64,000 bases of DNA from Zygnema cylindricum (GCA_037447655.1 JBBHKE010001644.1:128489-192488), one strand, 5' to 3'. Counted from the first letter of the stretch, positions 41,640 to 53,452 are shown. Numbers and translations are program-made. The notes: generated by a model from the sequence alone, not told the origin.

Positions 41640-43679
41640 CTGTAGAATACACCGCGAATCGTAATTAGAGTAAATTACTCTAATTAGGTCGCTCGAAATT
41701 TCGACTCTATGATATCAAATAGAGTAAACGATTCAAATTTTTTCATTATTCTAATTTAGGTAAGGTTAATTAGCGTTAATATTTCTAATATAAGTTCGTT
41801 TTAAATAGTGTGGAGTACGGACGATTTAATAGACTCGTGGTCGCACGTGGAGCCCCAATAAACAAAAAGACTCAATCACATCGAAAAAATTCCGTTCGCA
41901 TATCTTTCGTCCGTCAACGGTATGGTCGCCAGTGTGAACATTAACCTTAAGTTACATGTTACAATTTAATAGTATAACAACGACGACAGGTGTTTGCGTT
42001 TATTTCTATAAGAACTTTGTCAGTGCTGTTCGACGTTCCGCGTATTCAGTTAGAATAGGGAACTTCGCACCAATTTCATTAAAATTGTATTCTAATATAG
42101 GATCGTGTTTGTTTTAGCGTAAATATTCATCCTAAAAAAGCCAAACTTACCAAAATACCCCTTGAAAGGAGCAACTCTTAACTGTAATATGGGTTTTTTG
42201 CCACAATAGCACATAGAATAGAGTAAACATCCTGAAAAAAATATAAAAAATTTACAACATTTGGCGTGGGTGATATATGTCGTCAAGCAACGCCAAATGC
42301 GGACAAACCTCATAAAATATAATCTTTTTGGACCAATCACAAGTCACGCTTTCTATGTCCAATCGCAACCGCTCATTCCCTTTTTTTTTCCCCTGTGGAA
42401 TTTGACGACTGCGCCGCCATCCTGTTTGCGCCGCCATCCTAAAAATCTCTCCATTTTTCCAACATGGATCTGTGAGAGACTCGCTTCCTCTTTCACCTCC
42501 ATGGATTGCACGTCGCCCACGTCATTGCTCGCTTCCTCTTTCACCTCGATGAATCGCACGTCGCCCACATCATCGCTTTCCTGCCGTTGAATACTTTTTA
42601 GGTTGCTTACTTTATTAGGGTTTTGATGTACAAAATGGCGAACGTTTTGTTGCCAGCCAACTCCACCATTGATGAAGAGGCAAGTGCGTATTCTTTTAGC
42701 GGTGGTTCCATATGACGTGGCAAATGCCATTTTCTATCTAAACATTTAAACATAATTTATGGAAACATATGATAAGTAATGTCTTTTAATCCTTTCACTT
42801 TGTTGTCGGCTTTTAGGGGGCGGTTATATGCGTCATAATTTTTATTACCATTTTTGTTCTATAAAGGGTTATTTTAAGGTAACTCATATGTTTTTTTTTT
42901 TTTTTAGGTTTTGCTTTTGTTTCCCTCCTTTCACCTTTTCCGCTGACCATTTGATTTAAGCTTAGTTTTTCTAACGCTTAGAAATATTGATGGCGAGGGT
43001 GTTGAGACAAATGTTCATAATAGTTAAAAGGGAAAGAAATATTCCTTTGTTATCTTTTGTGTTAGATTTTTTTAGTAACGACCAGTTTTGTAATCTATAC
43101 GCTTGTCACACTTGCTATTTTCAATGGAATCAAAAACATAGAAATGTTTATTTGTTGACATTTCGTTTCATGTCTTTAAAAAGGGATTTTCGGCCAAATA
43201 ATAATAAAAAAAACAAAGAATGAAAACATTTTTTATTCCCGCTTAAAGTACGATATAATAAAAAAAACTTTGAGAAACCCTAACAACCCATAAATAACCA
43301 TTGGACCTTTTAACGGATCGACGATTGAATCTAAATCCTTTTTTTTCTTTTCCAGGTTGTGGCCAAAGTGTTTAATTTATTTCCGACATCATGTTACTTT
43401 CGACTTTTTATTTTCCTGTCGTACAAGAAGATAGTGAAATGATTAGCATAAATATGGAATTCAAAGGAGATAATAGATAGAAGATTCAAGAGAAAGTGGA
43501 AAGGAATATAATACTTTAGAAGTTCAGGGCCTATATTCAGTTTCGAAGTGTGTACAATAGTGATATTTTGGAGTCAAAATTGTTTATTTTTGTCATAAGT
43601 ACTACATATTATTTCATTTGTTTTCACTCTACATATGATTGTCTTGTGTTTTGTAACAATTGATTTGGTTTTGTACATG
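41640..43679. other. Intergenic, no confident gene
   Basis: AT-rich DNA with a solitary TIR end at 41648. The minus frame 42353-42730 (125 residues) contains a 48-bp tandem duplication and has no recognised domain, so it is left as a doubtful hypothetical. T-rich and A-rich runs occur at 42891 and 43253. Confidence 0.35.
42483..42580. repeat. 48-bp tandem duplication
   Basis: CGCTTCCTCTTTCACCTC followed by GCACGTCGCCCAC occurs twice with a 48-bp period. On the minus strand it encodes two 16-residue units containing DVGDV and EVKEEAS within an open frame of 125 codons. Coding status is unproven. Confidence 0.75.
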
Positions 43680-43945
43680 TTTGAGTCCACTATGGAATGT
43701 TGTTTTTTTTTTTTATTTGTCATGGGTGCTTACCTACCAACGACGAGGCATTTTCGTCGCTAAATTATACACCGCAGGAATGAAGGTATTTTTTGTCTTT
43801 GGTCATGGATGTTCACTAATCGGCGACGAGGCATTTTCGTCGCTGGATTATACACCAATGGAATGTTGTTATTTTTATTCTTTTGTCATGGATGTTGACC
43901 AACCGATAACAAAACATTGACGTCGTTGGATTCTACACCAGACTG
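43680..43945. repeat. About 82-bp tandem repeat with CGACGA/TCGTCG inverted core
   Basis: Three units share GGAATG.TGTT, TTTGTCATGGATGTT, CGACGAGGCATTTTCGTCG and GGATTATACACC. The core is a short inverted repeat (CGACGA - 7 nt - TCGTCG). The cores begin at 43741, 43824 and about 43904. The third core is degenerate (CGATAAC...GACGTCG). Confidence 0.8.
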
Positions 43946-44678
43946 ATGTTACATTTGACTAAAAACTGGCTTAACGGACAAACCGGCGACGTAAGTGTAT
44001 CGCCGTTGAACTGTATATCTGCAATAAGGCAATATCGTCGTCTAATCAAAAAGCACTAAAGACGGTGTGTCATCGTTGGAAAATGCTTCATCTATGAGGC
44101 AAAGTCATCGCTGCAAATCCCATAGGCAATGACAAACTGTCAACGCTGATGAAATAATAATAAAAAAGTCCATGGCAGTGGTGCGACAGCAAACAGCGAT
44201 GAGGCGCGCTCGTCGCCTAATATGAATAACGTCAAAAACAACATGTTTGTCTATGAACACTAAGAAATAAGAATCTGATCATCTATTACAACATCATGTT
44301 TCGCATAGGTGAATCATAAACACACTGTAACACATTGAGCATGACGAACCATAGTTGTTATACATACTCATATATTGCCAAAAGAAGCTCATGTTTCATA
44401 AAAGATTGTGTTATACATCGTTTTGGCATATTTACTTCACAATGAAGTAAGTTAAAAAATTGCAAAAACTATGACAATGTAATAAGAGACACACTATGCG
44501 ACGTATTACCCTTATTGTATTGTATGATAACTCCTATATCCTAAATTTTTACACTCCTTTCATTTTTAAAACGGGTAATAAAAGCCAAATCAAAAGAAAC
44601 TACAAAAATATGCCTTTTCTACGCTCCAAAATCCACTAAAAAAGCATACTTGGGGAATGCTTAGGCGTTAGCAATGGC
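43946..44678. other. Transposase 3' flank with scattered CGACGA-like motifs
   Basis: Weaker motifs such as GGCGACGTAAGTGTATCGCC (near 43985), ATATCGTCGTC and GATGAGGCGCGCTCGTCGCC (near 44200) continue the pattern of the adjacent tandem repeat. No gene is seen. Confidence 0.45.
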
Positions 44679-46751
44679 TTAATATTCGTCCCTTTCCGTG
44701 AAATTTTCGTCCGTAACCTCGTCTTCTTGAGTACCGGTGTCAGCGTCATGAGAATTTCGGAGGGCTTCACGTGCCCTTGCTAAGGGAGGTGGCACTTCTT
44801 CGCTGTCGAAATGGTTTCAGTGCTTGTTGATGATACATTGCAACTGATGTCAATCCGTGCATTCACACCTCCGATGAGACGCACCATCAAATTCATGGAT
44901 TCACCTCCACCCGCAACGTCGACATACTTCACGACTTCATCTCCTCGCAAGCCTAATGTCTTGCCATTGTCCACATTCAAAATCAAGTGGGTCTCATCCA
45001 TCTTCTCCACTAAATCTTCGTCAAGCTCACCTAGTTCACACAATGAAGATGATGACAATGAAACAAAGATGAGTAAAGAAGAGTTAGTGCTTTAGGTTTG
45101 ATAAAAGCAACAATTTTGACACAAAAAAATAAATTACACCATCATAGATAGCAATAAAGTATAAGTCTTACCCAAAAGGAAGCCCCTTTTTAAAACACCC
45201 AAGTGATACGCCGCGGTTTTCTCAATGTGTTCCTCTTTTTCCGGACTACATTGTAATTTGCCTTTTTGGGCATGGATGACGATGTTATGTTTCTCATGAA
45301 ACCTTTGGATCCACCTTTTTGTAATTCGTGTAGTCCTCTCACGTCCGAACTCGTCAAAGAACTCCGACGCATGCTCCTCCTTCAAACGTATAATGATGTC
45401 GTACGACATCTCTTGCACAATTGACGTAGAATTTTTCATACCCGCGTTTTTAAATCGATGAAAATCCTCGAGTAATTCTTGATGAAGACGGCTCACCCAT
45501 TGCATTTCCTTCATTCCCCTACCCGGTAATGCTTTCATTACCGCCACATTTCGTTTCTCGAATCCTGACGTAGATAACGTATTACTCGTATCTCTTATGC
45601 CTCGTACTATGGCCACCCTTTCGACCCACCATCTCCTTACTTTTTGATACTATGCAGATGAGGATAAGAAGAAAAAACATCAAATACAAAATAGGGTCAG
45701 TAAATAACAAGAAGGAAAAATATGAAAGCAGGTGTGTTTGTATGTTTATGCCGTCTCAGCGACGAGAATTTGTCGTCGCTTGTTCGGCTTCGACAATATG
45801 TCATCGCCGAATCAAACTTCAACCGTTGTATATCGTCGCGGAGTCCAACATTCAGGCGACGAAAATAAGTCATCGTTGATTGTACAATACTCCCATCTAT
45901 ACGGCGACGACATAATGTTGTTGCCGGTAAACTGATTCCGCGGGTGTCCACATCGAGGCGACGACATTTTCTCATCGCCAATTCATTGTCTGATGCGTGG
46001 ACATAAATGAAGCGACGACGCAATATCGTTGCCATTCCAAGGACGAAGGAAACAATTTTCTTCTCCCTCCCCTCTCCATCACCATCCCTCAGACAGTTTT
46101 ATCCTAACTAAAAATCCATCCTAAATATATGTAGAAACATGTAAAACAAGACGTATAACAACCGATAAATAACACCCATAGAGAAAAGGGTTAATAGAGG
46201 AGAGGACTACATTTCATCTCATCTCATCTCCAACGCATTATAGTCAAATAATTCGCAATAATATGTAAGCAACAACAATTGTAGAAAGGAAATATATAAT
46301 AGTATAAACGGAAAAAAATGAGAGAATAACACATTGTAAATCATTGAAAACCGAAAAAAAAATAGTAATAGTCGAGAGGTGGGTTGATGAGGTAAAAGGG
46401 GGAAGAGTTTTAGGAAAACTTACTACATCCTTTACTACGAAAATTGTTCTGGTAACTTTTTGATAGTTTTCGGGATGAGGTTCTTGTATCCGTTCTCCCT
46501 CTCCTCAACGATCATCCACATGATTATCCGCAAACGATCCCGTGTTGCTTTTTCCGGCAGGACTGCGGCGGGTCAAAAGTTGACGGGTGACTCCCCAAAT
46601 CTCTCCCCACGGTGTTGTCTTCTCCGCTCGAAGCTTCTTCCACGAGTGGCTCCACACGTGGTAATTTAGTTGCACCACACGCCATTTCGGATCCGACAGT
46701 GTTCATCTCTACGATCACCTCTTCCACAACAGGTGCATCCCTCTTCCACAA
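44679..46751 (-). pseudogene. Internally deleted DDE-type transposase with CENP-B-like N-terminus
   Basis: Reading the minus strand in order, three pieces appear. Near 46430-46550 there is a frame with LRIIMWMIVEERENGYKNL and IPKTIKKLP, joined to its upstream frame only by a frameshift. An exon at 45172-45649 follows, with WWVERVAIVRGIRDTS, RITKRWIQRFHEKHNIV and AAYHLGVLKRGFLLG. An exon starting at 45030 has ELDEDLVEKMDETHLILNV, GKTLGLRGDEVVKYVDVAGG and MVRLIGGVNARIDI. MDET is where the first catalytic Asp of pogo/Tigger-like DDE enzymes sits. The later catalytic acidic region is missing: after ARIDI the sequence passes almost directly to a C-terminal-looking piece (EEVPPPLARAREALRNSHDA to a stop at 44679). 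It therefore looks like a non-autonomous, core-deleted copy. The family assignment is inference from motif order. Confidence 0.6.
45740..46040. repeat. Irregular CGACGA...TCGTCGC inverted-motif cluster
   Basis: Motifs GCGACGAGAATTTGTCGTCGC, GGCGACGAAAATAAGTCATCG, GGCGACGACATAATGTTGTT, GGCGACGACATTTTCTCATCG and GCGACGACGCAATATCGTTGC recur about every 50-60 bp. They have the same architecture as the repeats at 43680-43945 and 44200. They lie in the transposase intron, so the two clusters flank its remaining exons. Confidence 0.7.
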
Positions 46752-48987
46752 CAGGCAGGGATATGAGATATTTCGTTATATCTCGACGCGTAGTTACCCC
46801 ACATTCTTGAAAATCTCCACATATTTATGAAAACTAAGCGACTATTTAAAGGAGGAAAGTGTAGTCAACAACAAAATTCGGATGTAAGAGTAAACACAAA
46901 TCAAAAATCTAAATCGATAATGTCATTGCTTGTCCGAAGGTCCAATATATACGTTAAAATTATTAAAGTGAGAAGTCATAAAAACGCGACAATCCATTGT
47001 GAAAAGAGGGTGGGTTCAAAATTTAAATTTTAAAATTTGGTTTTAAATTTCAAAGATCACCTTTTTAAAAAACTAAAAAAATGAAGCGAGAAGCTGTAAA
47101 ATTTGGCGCCGAAATTTTTTACAAAGCAGCGATGAAAAACGATGCCGGTTATTCAATGTACGGAAATCTCCAGGAAAATAGTCCAAAAGGAAAGATGGTT
47201 TGTGTATTATCGTTGTTTTACAAGCATCACGTTTCCACAGTTAATAAAATGGCCACGTGTAATTGTGGTTGTCCAATAATATGTCGCGTTTTGTAGATTC
47301 GTTAAGATATCTTCTAATCGCGACTCATTTAACATTTTCCGACTTCGTTGTCTGAAAGCAACTTTATTAGAGTTAAGAGTCATTATTAAAGTAAATTGAC
47401 TCTAATATAACCACCAAAGTGCGACAGTATTAGAGTTCAAAAGTACTTTTGTCATATAAAAATGAAAAAACATAACGAAAATGTCGTTTGCATTCAAATT
47501 ACATTGACAATTCGTTATTCATAACTGTTGGTAATTAATTACGTAATTGCGCATAATTTATATGTAACCGTTGACGGTTTTCCGACGGAACTGACATTCA
47601 ACATGACAAATAATACTAATAATAGCGTCACAATGACGTCAAAATATATGGACTGACAGATTTTGTACGTCTACATAATTTAGTGTTCATAATTATCGCG
47701 CACATAATTATCGCCGACATAACCCAATATAGAATACTTATATAAATTAGAGTAAACTTCATAGTTGAAAAAGCTCTATCACACAAATTAGCGTTCATTA
47801 CTCTAATTGTTTTTTATTTGTTTTTTTACTCTATTTTTTTTATTACTATAATAACGATTCGCGGTGTAGTGTGCGGTAACTGTAAGAATGCGAAGAAATG
47901 TACGAATTTTATTAATTTCAAAATCGATTCTTGCACACTGTACGTGGTAATCGTTAGTTTACTCCGTGTGTTTTATGCGCATAGGATATCTATTGCGTGG
48001 TTCACACTTAAAAAAAAGGAAAACGGTATGGTATGAAAACGGTACTTTTTTTTGTCCGCCGTGAATTGGCATGTGACGCTAGCCTACGTCAACTAGCGTG
48101 TCGTGATATGAGCCACTTGCCCGTACGAAAAAAGAATCGCTTTGCGGACATGATATGTACAACGCCTTCCAAAACAAACTATACTGCCACGCAAGCGTTT
48201 GTACCGACCAAAATAACCCTGGAGGAACTTAGAACATGCCCAAAAAATAAACCACGGGCACCCGAAAAAAAAAACAACAAAAGAACCAAGCAAGACCAAG
48301 TGGACACTTCACACGATCTATCTCTTCCTTTCACTTTCAGCGTCCCAAAATTTTGATAAGCCTATCAAAACGATCCCAAGCAAAGGCTCTTCTTTTATCT
48401 TGTTTTTCTTGACAACCTCTTTCCGTTGCTAGTAGCCGCTCACTCCCAAGGTACCTTTACCCTCACCCTTGTCTTGGTTGTCTTTTTTAATAATTTAATT
48501 ATAAATATGCAACTTTTGATGAATGTTTAGATTTTAATGTTAATTGTGTTTCAGTCTAACCTAGGAAAACTGTACTGAAATGCTAAAATGCTTCGTATTT
48601 ATAAAGATTTAAAAATTTTATAATTTTCAATTCATACTCATTAATTTCATTATAAATATAACTGTTAGTTTTTGTAAATTACTCAATAAATTTTATAAAT
48701 TTATAAGATGAATCTTCTAAATTAGGTTTTTCACAATTGATAAGTCGTTGTAAAGTTTTATTTGATTTAAAAAGTTTTATGAAGGCAAAAATGAATCTGC
48801 CCAAAAACTAGTTCATCTTCCCAATAATTAAATCGTCTTTTAGATTAAAAGTTAAACCATTCAATTGAAGGAATGTTTATGATTATAATTCACACACACC
48901 CTTTCCCTCACTAACAAACCGACTTCTCTTTTATGCCATTTACTACATGTACAAGCATGTTGTAAGCAAGCGAGGAGATACACAATA
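46752..48987. other. Intergenic, mobile-element debris
   Basis: No recognisable gene. A TIR-type right end, AATAACGATTCGCGGTGTA, finishes at 47868. The short plus frames at 47081-47296 and 48033-48356 match nothing I know. Sequence after 48480 is AT-rich. Confidence 0.4.
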
Positions 48988-50242
48988 ATGGACGACATCA
49001 ACCTTTCCGTTTTCAGTCAAATTTCACAAGAAGACACGCCTCCAAATAGACATGTCGCGAGAGGTGAGCTGGAACGAGATCGTTGGACGAAACATGAAAT
49101 TGAGGTTTTGTTGGCTAGTTGGGTCAAACTCCAAAAAACCCCAGAGAAAGCATTGCACCAAAGAGCAAAGGCACAAAATCGCAACTGCCGTTAGTCAACT
49201 ACAAGACAGCAAAGGACGTTCCATTAATTCATGTAAACAAAAACTAAGTGACAAAAAAAAATATAAAGATGCAATGAGGAGGGATAAAAAAACAGGGGAA
49301 GAACCTCAAGGTATATGGCAGGTAATAATGCGAGAGCAAAATTAAGTTCCCAAAAACAAGTGATACCTCAAAGTGAGACACCAAATCAAGGGAGGAAAAA
49401 CTTAAACCAATATGAGCTTGATCCAAAAAAGCATAAGCATCCATTTACAACGAGTGAGATTAACGGCCATGAAGGAAGACACGACCATGAAAAAAGACAA
49501 AATGTAACAGGGTTGTGAGGCAGTCCAACTTTGGTGGACGAATTAACAAGTGAGAAATATAAAAAGAGGGTGGATGGAAAAAATGATTACATTGGTGAGG
49601 AATATGACGCGTTTTCTCCAGGCAAAAGTCATGCACAACCTTTAATTCTAGACAAATGGTGCACAAGGCAAGAAAGCGACGTTGATGACGACGAACGAGA
49701 GTGCGAAATGTGGAGGGGGGCTTCTAACACCGCAGAAAAGAGGGTTAAAGAGAAGTTCATCTTGCCGAAGAGCAAAAAATCTCCGCGCCAACTAAAACAA
49801 CCCCGAGCAGGAAGACAACCAGCATGCTGGCAATTTAGTGCCGATTCATCGAAAATCCCGAACCTTGTGGGAGCAAAAATTAGAGGAGTTCGTGAGGATG
49901 AAGAAAACAGTGTCTTGTTCCAAGGAAATGATGATTTTAATGTGTTGGTGGGAAGAATCTTTGGTATTATCACTAAGGCTGATCAATCTGACAAAAAGAA
50001 AATGGAGGCGTTACAAAGGTTAAACAAAACCAAATAGAGTTGATAGAGTGTCGACTAGCTTTCGACATGGAGTGTCGACAGAACGACGAAGAAGATAAAA
50101 GGGAACAAAAACAGAAAGAAAATGAGAGAGAAGAACGTATGGTTGCCATTCGGGAGAGAGAAATAAAACTTGAAGAAATGAAAGTGAAAAACTAGGAGAT
50201 GCGTCTAAAATTGGAGTTTGCCAAGCGCGGAGTCAACTACTA
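48988..50242 (+). pseudogene. Myb/SANT (trihelix-like) DNA-binding protein, frameshifted
   Basis: The ATG at 48988 opens a frame with RWTKHEIEVLLASWVKLQ, the start of a Myb/SANT-like helix bundle. The continuing domain (KIATAVSQLQDSKG, then NSCKQKLSDKKKYKDAMRR and TGEEPQGIW) is in a different frame, so a frameshift lies near 49100-49160. WQ is followed by a possible donor (CAG/GTAATA at 49321-49323). A further open frame to 50037 carries KPNL/VGAKIRGVREDEEN-type acidic sequence and RIFGIITKADQSDKKKMEAL. It shifts again into a charged coiled-coil tail (EEDKREQKQKENEREERMVA) ending near 50242 at KRGVNY. The layout resembles trihelix-type factors or the Myb-like accessory proteins of Harbinger-type transposons; no nuclease was found nearby. 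At least two frameshifts and one stop point to a pseudogene, unless undetected introns explain them. Confidence 0.5.
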
Positions 50243-50479
50243 AAATTTAGGAGGGTTTTTTTTTCACATGTTTCATTCGCGTGTAATTTAATAGACCACA
50301 ACAAAGATTGTACATTTGAAAAAACCATCAATAGTTCATATTATGAATGAGCAGTTGCAAGCCTAACCGAAAAGCTTAAGCAATATGAGCTCCATTTTTA
50401 CGTGTATTTAATATATGCTTCCGTTGCTTTTGTGTCTCTTAAGGATGCATGTCATTTGTTATGGATTAGAAGACTTTCG

Positions 50480-50865
50480 AACTGTGGAAGTGAAACAAAC
50501 ATGGAGCCAGCACCTTATATTCAAATTTTTTGAAATAGAGTTTTTAGGATTGCTCATTTGTAAATTATATGATATTCGTCGATAGATGCAAAGAAGACTG
50601 TGAAGAGGCACTATATCGAAGCTTCTTCGTAGTATATGTTTTGTATTTTGTCGGTTTTTGAGGTCATTTAAGTCATGTTTTTTGTGTGAGTTTTAAAGGT
50701 GTAGGTTATTATTTTTGGAATATAAGACATACTGATTATAGAAATGAAATGAGCTAGACATGGAGCCACCACCTTAGATCCAAATTTGTTGAAATAGAGT
50801 TTGTCGGGTTGCTCTTGTATAAATTATATGACATTCGACGATGGAAGCGAACACCTATTTGAATG
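50480..50865. repeat. Pair of about 110-bp direct repeats
   Basis: The segments near 50490-50600 and 50747-50855 share ACATGGAGCCA.CACCTTA, TTTGTTGAAATAGAGTTT and TAAATTATATGA.ATTCG, offset by about 257 bp. They lie just downstream of the Myb-like pseudogene, perhaps from a duplicated 3' region. Confidence 0.65.
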
Positions 50866-50907
50866 GCCACTTTATGAATGTTATTTTTTAGTGTATTTAA
50901 TGTATGT

Positions 50908-51300
50908 ATTAGTGTTGGGTATCGAGGACCTTTTGCCGATATTCGATATATATCGAATTTCAGGTACCCGATAATCGATATATCGCTTCGATATATCGAA
51001 AAACCAAATTATCGCGATATTTTGAACCATAAAAAAAATGAAAATTTTCATTTTTTTTTTTCAACCCCCCCCCCCCCCCCCCCCCCCCCCCACCCCCCAC
51101 GCTCAGTGGTGGGGGGGGGCAAATATCCGTACGATTTTCCGTACAATGACTCTACGGACACCCATTTTGTGCGATATATATCGCGATAGTTTATGTTGAT
51201 CCCGGTACGATATATCGAGGAATCTGCTCGATCGATATTCGATTTATTGAATATCGAAATTATCGCGATATGAATTAACCCGATACCCAATACTACTAAT
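50908..51300. mobile_element. TIR element TAGTGTTGGGTATCG with poly-C core
   Basis: The left end TAGTGTTGGGTATCG and right end CGATACCCAATACTA are perfect inverted repeats. The arms continue as ATATCGATAT-type words. The centre holds a C run of roughly 28 nt from about 51065, followed by CACCCCCCAC and a run of G (GTGGTGGGGGGGGG). The ends resemble those of the element at 3076-3505 (TAGAGTTGTGTATC). Open frames here are composition artefacts. Confidence 0.7.
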
Positions 51301-53405
51301 AACGATTCACGGTGTAGCGGCGCGCGCCGGCATTTACGGCGTCTCCAACGGCGGCTTCCTGACAGATAAAAAATACGCGCGCGCAAATGAAGCAAAGTTT
51401 TTTTTTTTGTCCGTACAAATTTCTATACAGTGTGAGACGTACGAAATTTACGAATTTTGCGAAACAAGCGAATACTACGTAGTTTTCGTAAAAAGTCCAA
51501 ATCCGTACGAATAGGACCTCTGTGTTATCTACAGTCCCAGTGTACGGCGCTATAGTCCGTGTTCACAGAGTCGACGTTTGAACCCCGCGTGAGAACAAAC
51601 TCACGCTTGTTTTCCTTGTCTTTATTGCTACGAATCAAATCTGAATGCGCTTTCCGTGTCGACGCAACTCTCTTGCTCGTGTCGCTGCGGTTAACTGGCA
51701 CTTTGGATGTACCAATATACGGGATCACCAGCAGTACTGTACCATTTATTGTACGGAATAGCACATTTGTACACTTTTTAGATACGTTCTAAACTGAAAG
51801 TCGTGGTAGCTCTTTAGAGTGTTCCTAGTTTTGCTCACGCGTAAAACCTATTGGTGCGGACTTTGGGCGGTAGAATCGACCCTCCACGTGTCGACTTTCC
51901 AAACATATCGGCATCTGGGGGCGTGCATCCTACCGCATGACTTCCGGAACTGACAGGCCGCTAATCGCGTAAATTATCGGTAAAGAGGTTCCGTACCACT
52001 TATCTGGCGGGTCTTTTATGGCGCGAGAATGAGCCCGTGCGATCGCTTGCTGATCTGGCAAGGACAGCGTCTAGATTTCCCAAGATTCCCTGAGGCGAAA
52101 ACGTCCAAAAGAATGAAGTGCCCCCTTGAGGTCTGGGATCGACTACTGTACGGTTTTGTAAGTCAAGCTGGGCGGTTCAAAGAAGATGCACACGCCTCAG
52201 ATAATTGTACGGCATTTATGGGGAGCGTCCAGCAAGGTGACTAGTTTACGTGGCTCAACCCTGCCTGTGGCTGCCAGAAAATTACTGTACTTTATGGATT
52301 CTACGGAGATCTGCCGTATTTTTGGGAAACAATGGATCAATGATCAATCGAAGCCCTTGTTGACAAAAAATCCAAACGAGTCAAGATATTCCGCCCGAGA
52401 TTGCTGTTTTTTTGCTCGAAAGGTACAGTACAGTAATTTGTGTTGAAGCTCCAAAATTGAATGCAGCCCTGCAGCAGGTAACCTGCTGTGCTGCACTGTT
52501 TTGAATGGCGACACTACATGGATGGAAGGTGCTGACGTGGCATAATTTAATAAGTAATCGTTGCAAGAATAGTCCTTATGCTGTTTTGGACGGCTGGGAT
52601 TCGCAGATGGAGCGTCATTTGAAACCTAACGAGAATGAATGAATTTTATGTTGGTACGAAATAAATGAAGTAATTCGCGGTACGACAGATTTACGTGATT
52701 AACGGCCAGCAGCAGTGTACGGCGCATGGGGATAGACGACGCGCGACTGCCGAAACGCACAGTAAAAATGATTAAAATCGTTACATAGACCATTTGTTTT
52801 TTTTTCCACCTGCCCAACATTTGAACACGCGCTGCAACGTAAACCTCTAATGCGAACGACCTTTGAACCCTAAACGTCCGTACGTGCGACTCCACCGACA
52901 GAAACAAATATATAAATAATTAATACGCATTCGCTCAATCTAAAAGCAATATTTCGCAACATCCAGGTACGCTTAGACGCGGAAATCTGCTGGTCAATAT
53001 CGCATAAGGGCATGGTTACATCAGGAGGCAAAATTTCTGTATTACAGAGGCCTCGGTTACATCGCGTATCGTCTGTAAATAGGTTTTTACATACGTGTTG
53101 TTTTTTGAGTGGTTCCACGTAAGTCGACGATCAAATCTCTAAAATCGCAAAGATTTGAAAACCGACCATTTTCGTATGCAAATCCGTACTTGCGTACTTC
53201 GTACGTGTACTTCGCAAGTGTACCGCGTCAATGTACCTCAGAGATCTCCTTCACTCTGCTGACTTTCAGGAAAAAACCGTATTTCTTTTCGCCAAAGATT
53301 TTACGGTCACCTTGTCCGAAGGCAACATGACTTTGGGGGCGTGTGAAAATTTTCATTTTTCATCGACGCACGTGTCTATCGTCCAGGTGTAGCGAATTGA
53401 CTGGT
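51301..53405. other. Intergenic, no gene recognised
   Basis: A TIR-type right end ATAACGATTCACGGTGTA finishes at 51316, so a further TACAC-family copy abuts the preceding element. The rest is GTAC/CGTACG-rich unique-looking sequence with short open frames that match no family I know. Confidence 0.4.
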
Positions 53406-53452
53406 TCTGTATTGGTGAACCCACCTCCGCGAGGTGGGTTCACCAATACAGA
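53406..53452. repeat. Perfect 22-bp inverted repeat with 3-nt loop
   Basis: The arms 53406-53427 and 53431-53452 are exact reverse complements around CGC. The inner part is CCCACCTC/GAGGTGGG. As RNA or cruciform DNA this would be a very stable hairpin. No T run follows and no gene sits beside it. Confidence 0.9.

Noticed and set aside
43680-43945. Possible CRISPR array
   Set aside because: The units are contiguous tandem copies including the supposed spacers, and the setting is a nuclear plant-type genome.
44780-45058. Reading the transposase exon to the stop at 44780 as its true end
   Set aside because: The residues after ARIDI look like intron read-through; a CGACAG acceptor followed by EEVPPPLARAREAL gives a more protein-like tail to 44679.
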